Source of the DNA: Dimargaris cristalligena
Taxonomy: Eukaryota; Kickxellomycota; Dimargaritomycetes; Dimargaritales; Dimargaritaceae
Assembly (NCBI GenBank): GCA_027576995.1
Contig: JANBQC010000523.1
Coordinates: 1-20,363 of the forward strand
Direction: 5' to 3'
DNA: 20,363 nucleotides
The notes below the pieces were generated by a model. The model did not search any database. It had not been told where the DNA came from and was given only the letters and a program-made list of their open reading frames with translations. Of this stretch, positions 19,579 to 20,363 are shown piece by piece. The position numbers were made by a program, and so were the translations under genes. Each line of letters opens with the position of its first letter. Position 1 is the stretch's first letter.

Positions 19579-20363
19579 CACCGATTGAGCTGAGCCCAAT
19601 GAAGGCTGCCAGTATACCGTGGGTCGATTAGCCTAATGGACCAGCGCGGCCTTAGATGCACCTTGGTCATCAGCCCCGGCTCATTCCACTCAACGGTATA
19701 CGTTTACTATAACGGGAAATGGGGAGTGTTGCCAATCAACCCCCCTTTTTCGTCATACCACCAAATACCCATCCAGTAACCCTAAACCGCGCACGGGCAT
19801 GATTGGCTGAGTAGGGAGAAGGGCACATCTACCATCCATCATTCAATGGATGGGGAGAGGGATTGCCGCTCGACCCGTCAGTCTATATGTTCTTCACCCT
19901 CATTTTGGCGCCATGGTGCTAGTCCGCTTTCTGCTAATTCGAATTCTCTATCATCATGAGAGTGAAGGCTCTATATTGGTGTGTGTGGGCTGTGGATCGC
20001 CCTCTGGGGATCATCCCGTAGGTCTCTCTCACTCTTGACGCCGTCTTCCCATTCGGCCGCTTCCCGAATAATTATCGACCTGATCCGCCCTTGGCTTTTT
20101 ACTTACGGCCCTGTTTGTTGGGCTAACCCTAGCCCGGCCCACATGGCTCTACTACCGAATATCCGTCGTGTAATGTGATCTAATGGGCCTATAATTCACC
20201 CGTACATGCCGGGCCCATGGTGGAGTGATTCTGTAGATATATATTTCGAGCGGTTATCCAATTGTCCCAGGGGTTCACTATGGATCAATATGGGTGAAAT
20301 TCGGCCCAGCTATATAAGGGCTTACATTATACGTGTATGGGAAAATAGATGGGAAATGTATTT

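Larger units (their letters stand above)
18601..20363. other. Right-end region without a confident gene
   Basis: No ORF here looks like a known protein. It holds a GA/TA-rich patch at about 18610-18640, a plus-strand intron-like element at 18737-18863 (separate entry), a (TA)n(GA)n microsatellite at 19541-19578 and a small inverted repeat (CCATCCAT ... ATGGATGG) at about 19832-19853. A minus-strand GTAAGT follows GGCC at about 20105-20100, but I could not join it to a coding exon. The window ends inside this region. Confidence 0.45.

Overview
The window reads as nuclear DNA of a filamentous, probably early-diverging fungus. It carries a RAX2-type polarity landmark (a fungal family), a fungal-style protein O-mannosyltransferase, compact spliceosomal introns with GTAAGT donors and CTAAC branch points, and AT-rich intergenic DNA. 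No rRNA, tRNA, CRISPR or intact mobile element was found. The placement is inferred from gene content only; I could not search databases.

Four protein-coding genes are supported, all on the minus strand and head to tail. From right to left (the direction of transcription) they are: a 1812-residue RAX2-like type I membrane protein with a long cytoplasmic tail ending in an SH3 domain (16168-10730); Mediator subunit MED27, split into about ten small exons (9386-6984); an ARMT1/YMR027W-type DUF89 damage-control phosphatase with one intron (6376-4630); and an intronless PMT-family (GT39) protein O-mannosyltransferase (3698-1275). MED27 and the N-terminal exon of the phosphatase do not show up as simple ORFs. 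I recovered them by joining short open stretches across splice signals with matching phases.

The rest is non-coding as far as I can see. The left 1.27 kb is AT-rich and gene-free. Gaps of about 0.9, 0.6 and 1.3 kb separate the genes and must hold their promoters and 3' ends. The right 4.2 kb, upstream of RAX2, has GA/CT microsatellites, an ACC repeat and a 36-nt tandem duplication. It also has a change of strand composition near 17.4-17.5 kb and one very well-formed intron on the plus strand (18737-18863), which may mark a short divergent spliced transcript.

The genes do not form a pathway. RAX2 and PMT both belong to cell-surface and secretory biology (landmark glycoprotein and ER O-mannosylation). 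MED27 is nuclear transcription machinery and ARMT1 is a cytosolic metabolite-repair enzyme. The most unusual feature is the SH3 domain at the end of the long RAX2 tail. Next come the contrast between intron-dense MED27 and its intronless large neighbours, and the possible hidden plus-strand transcript.
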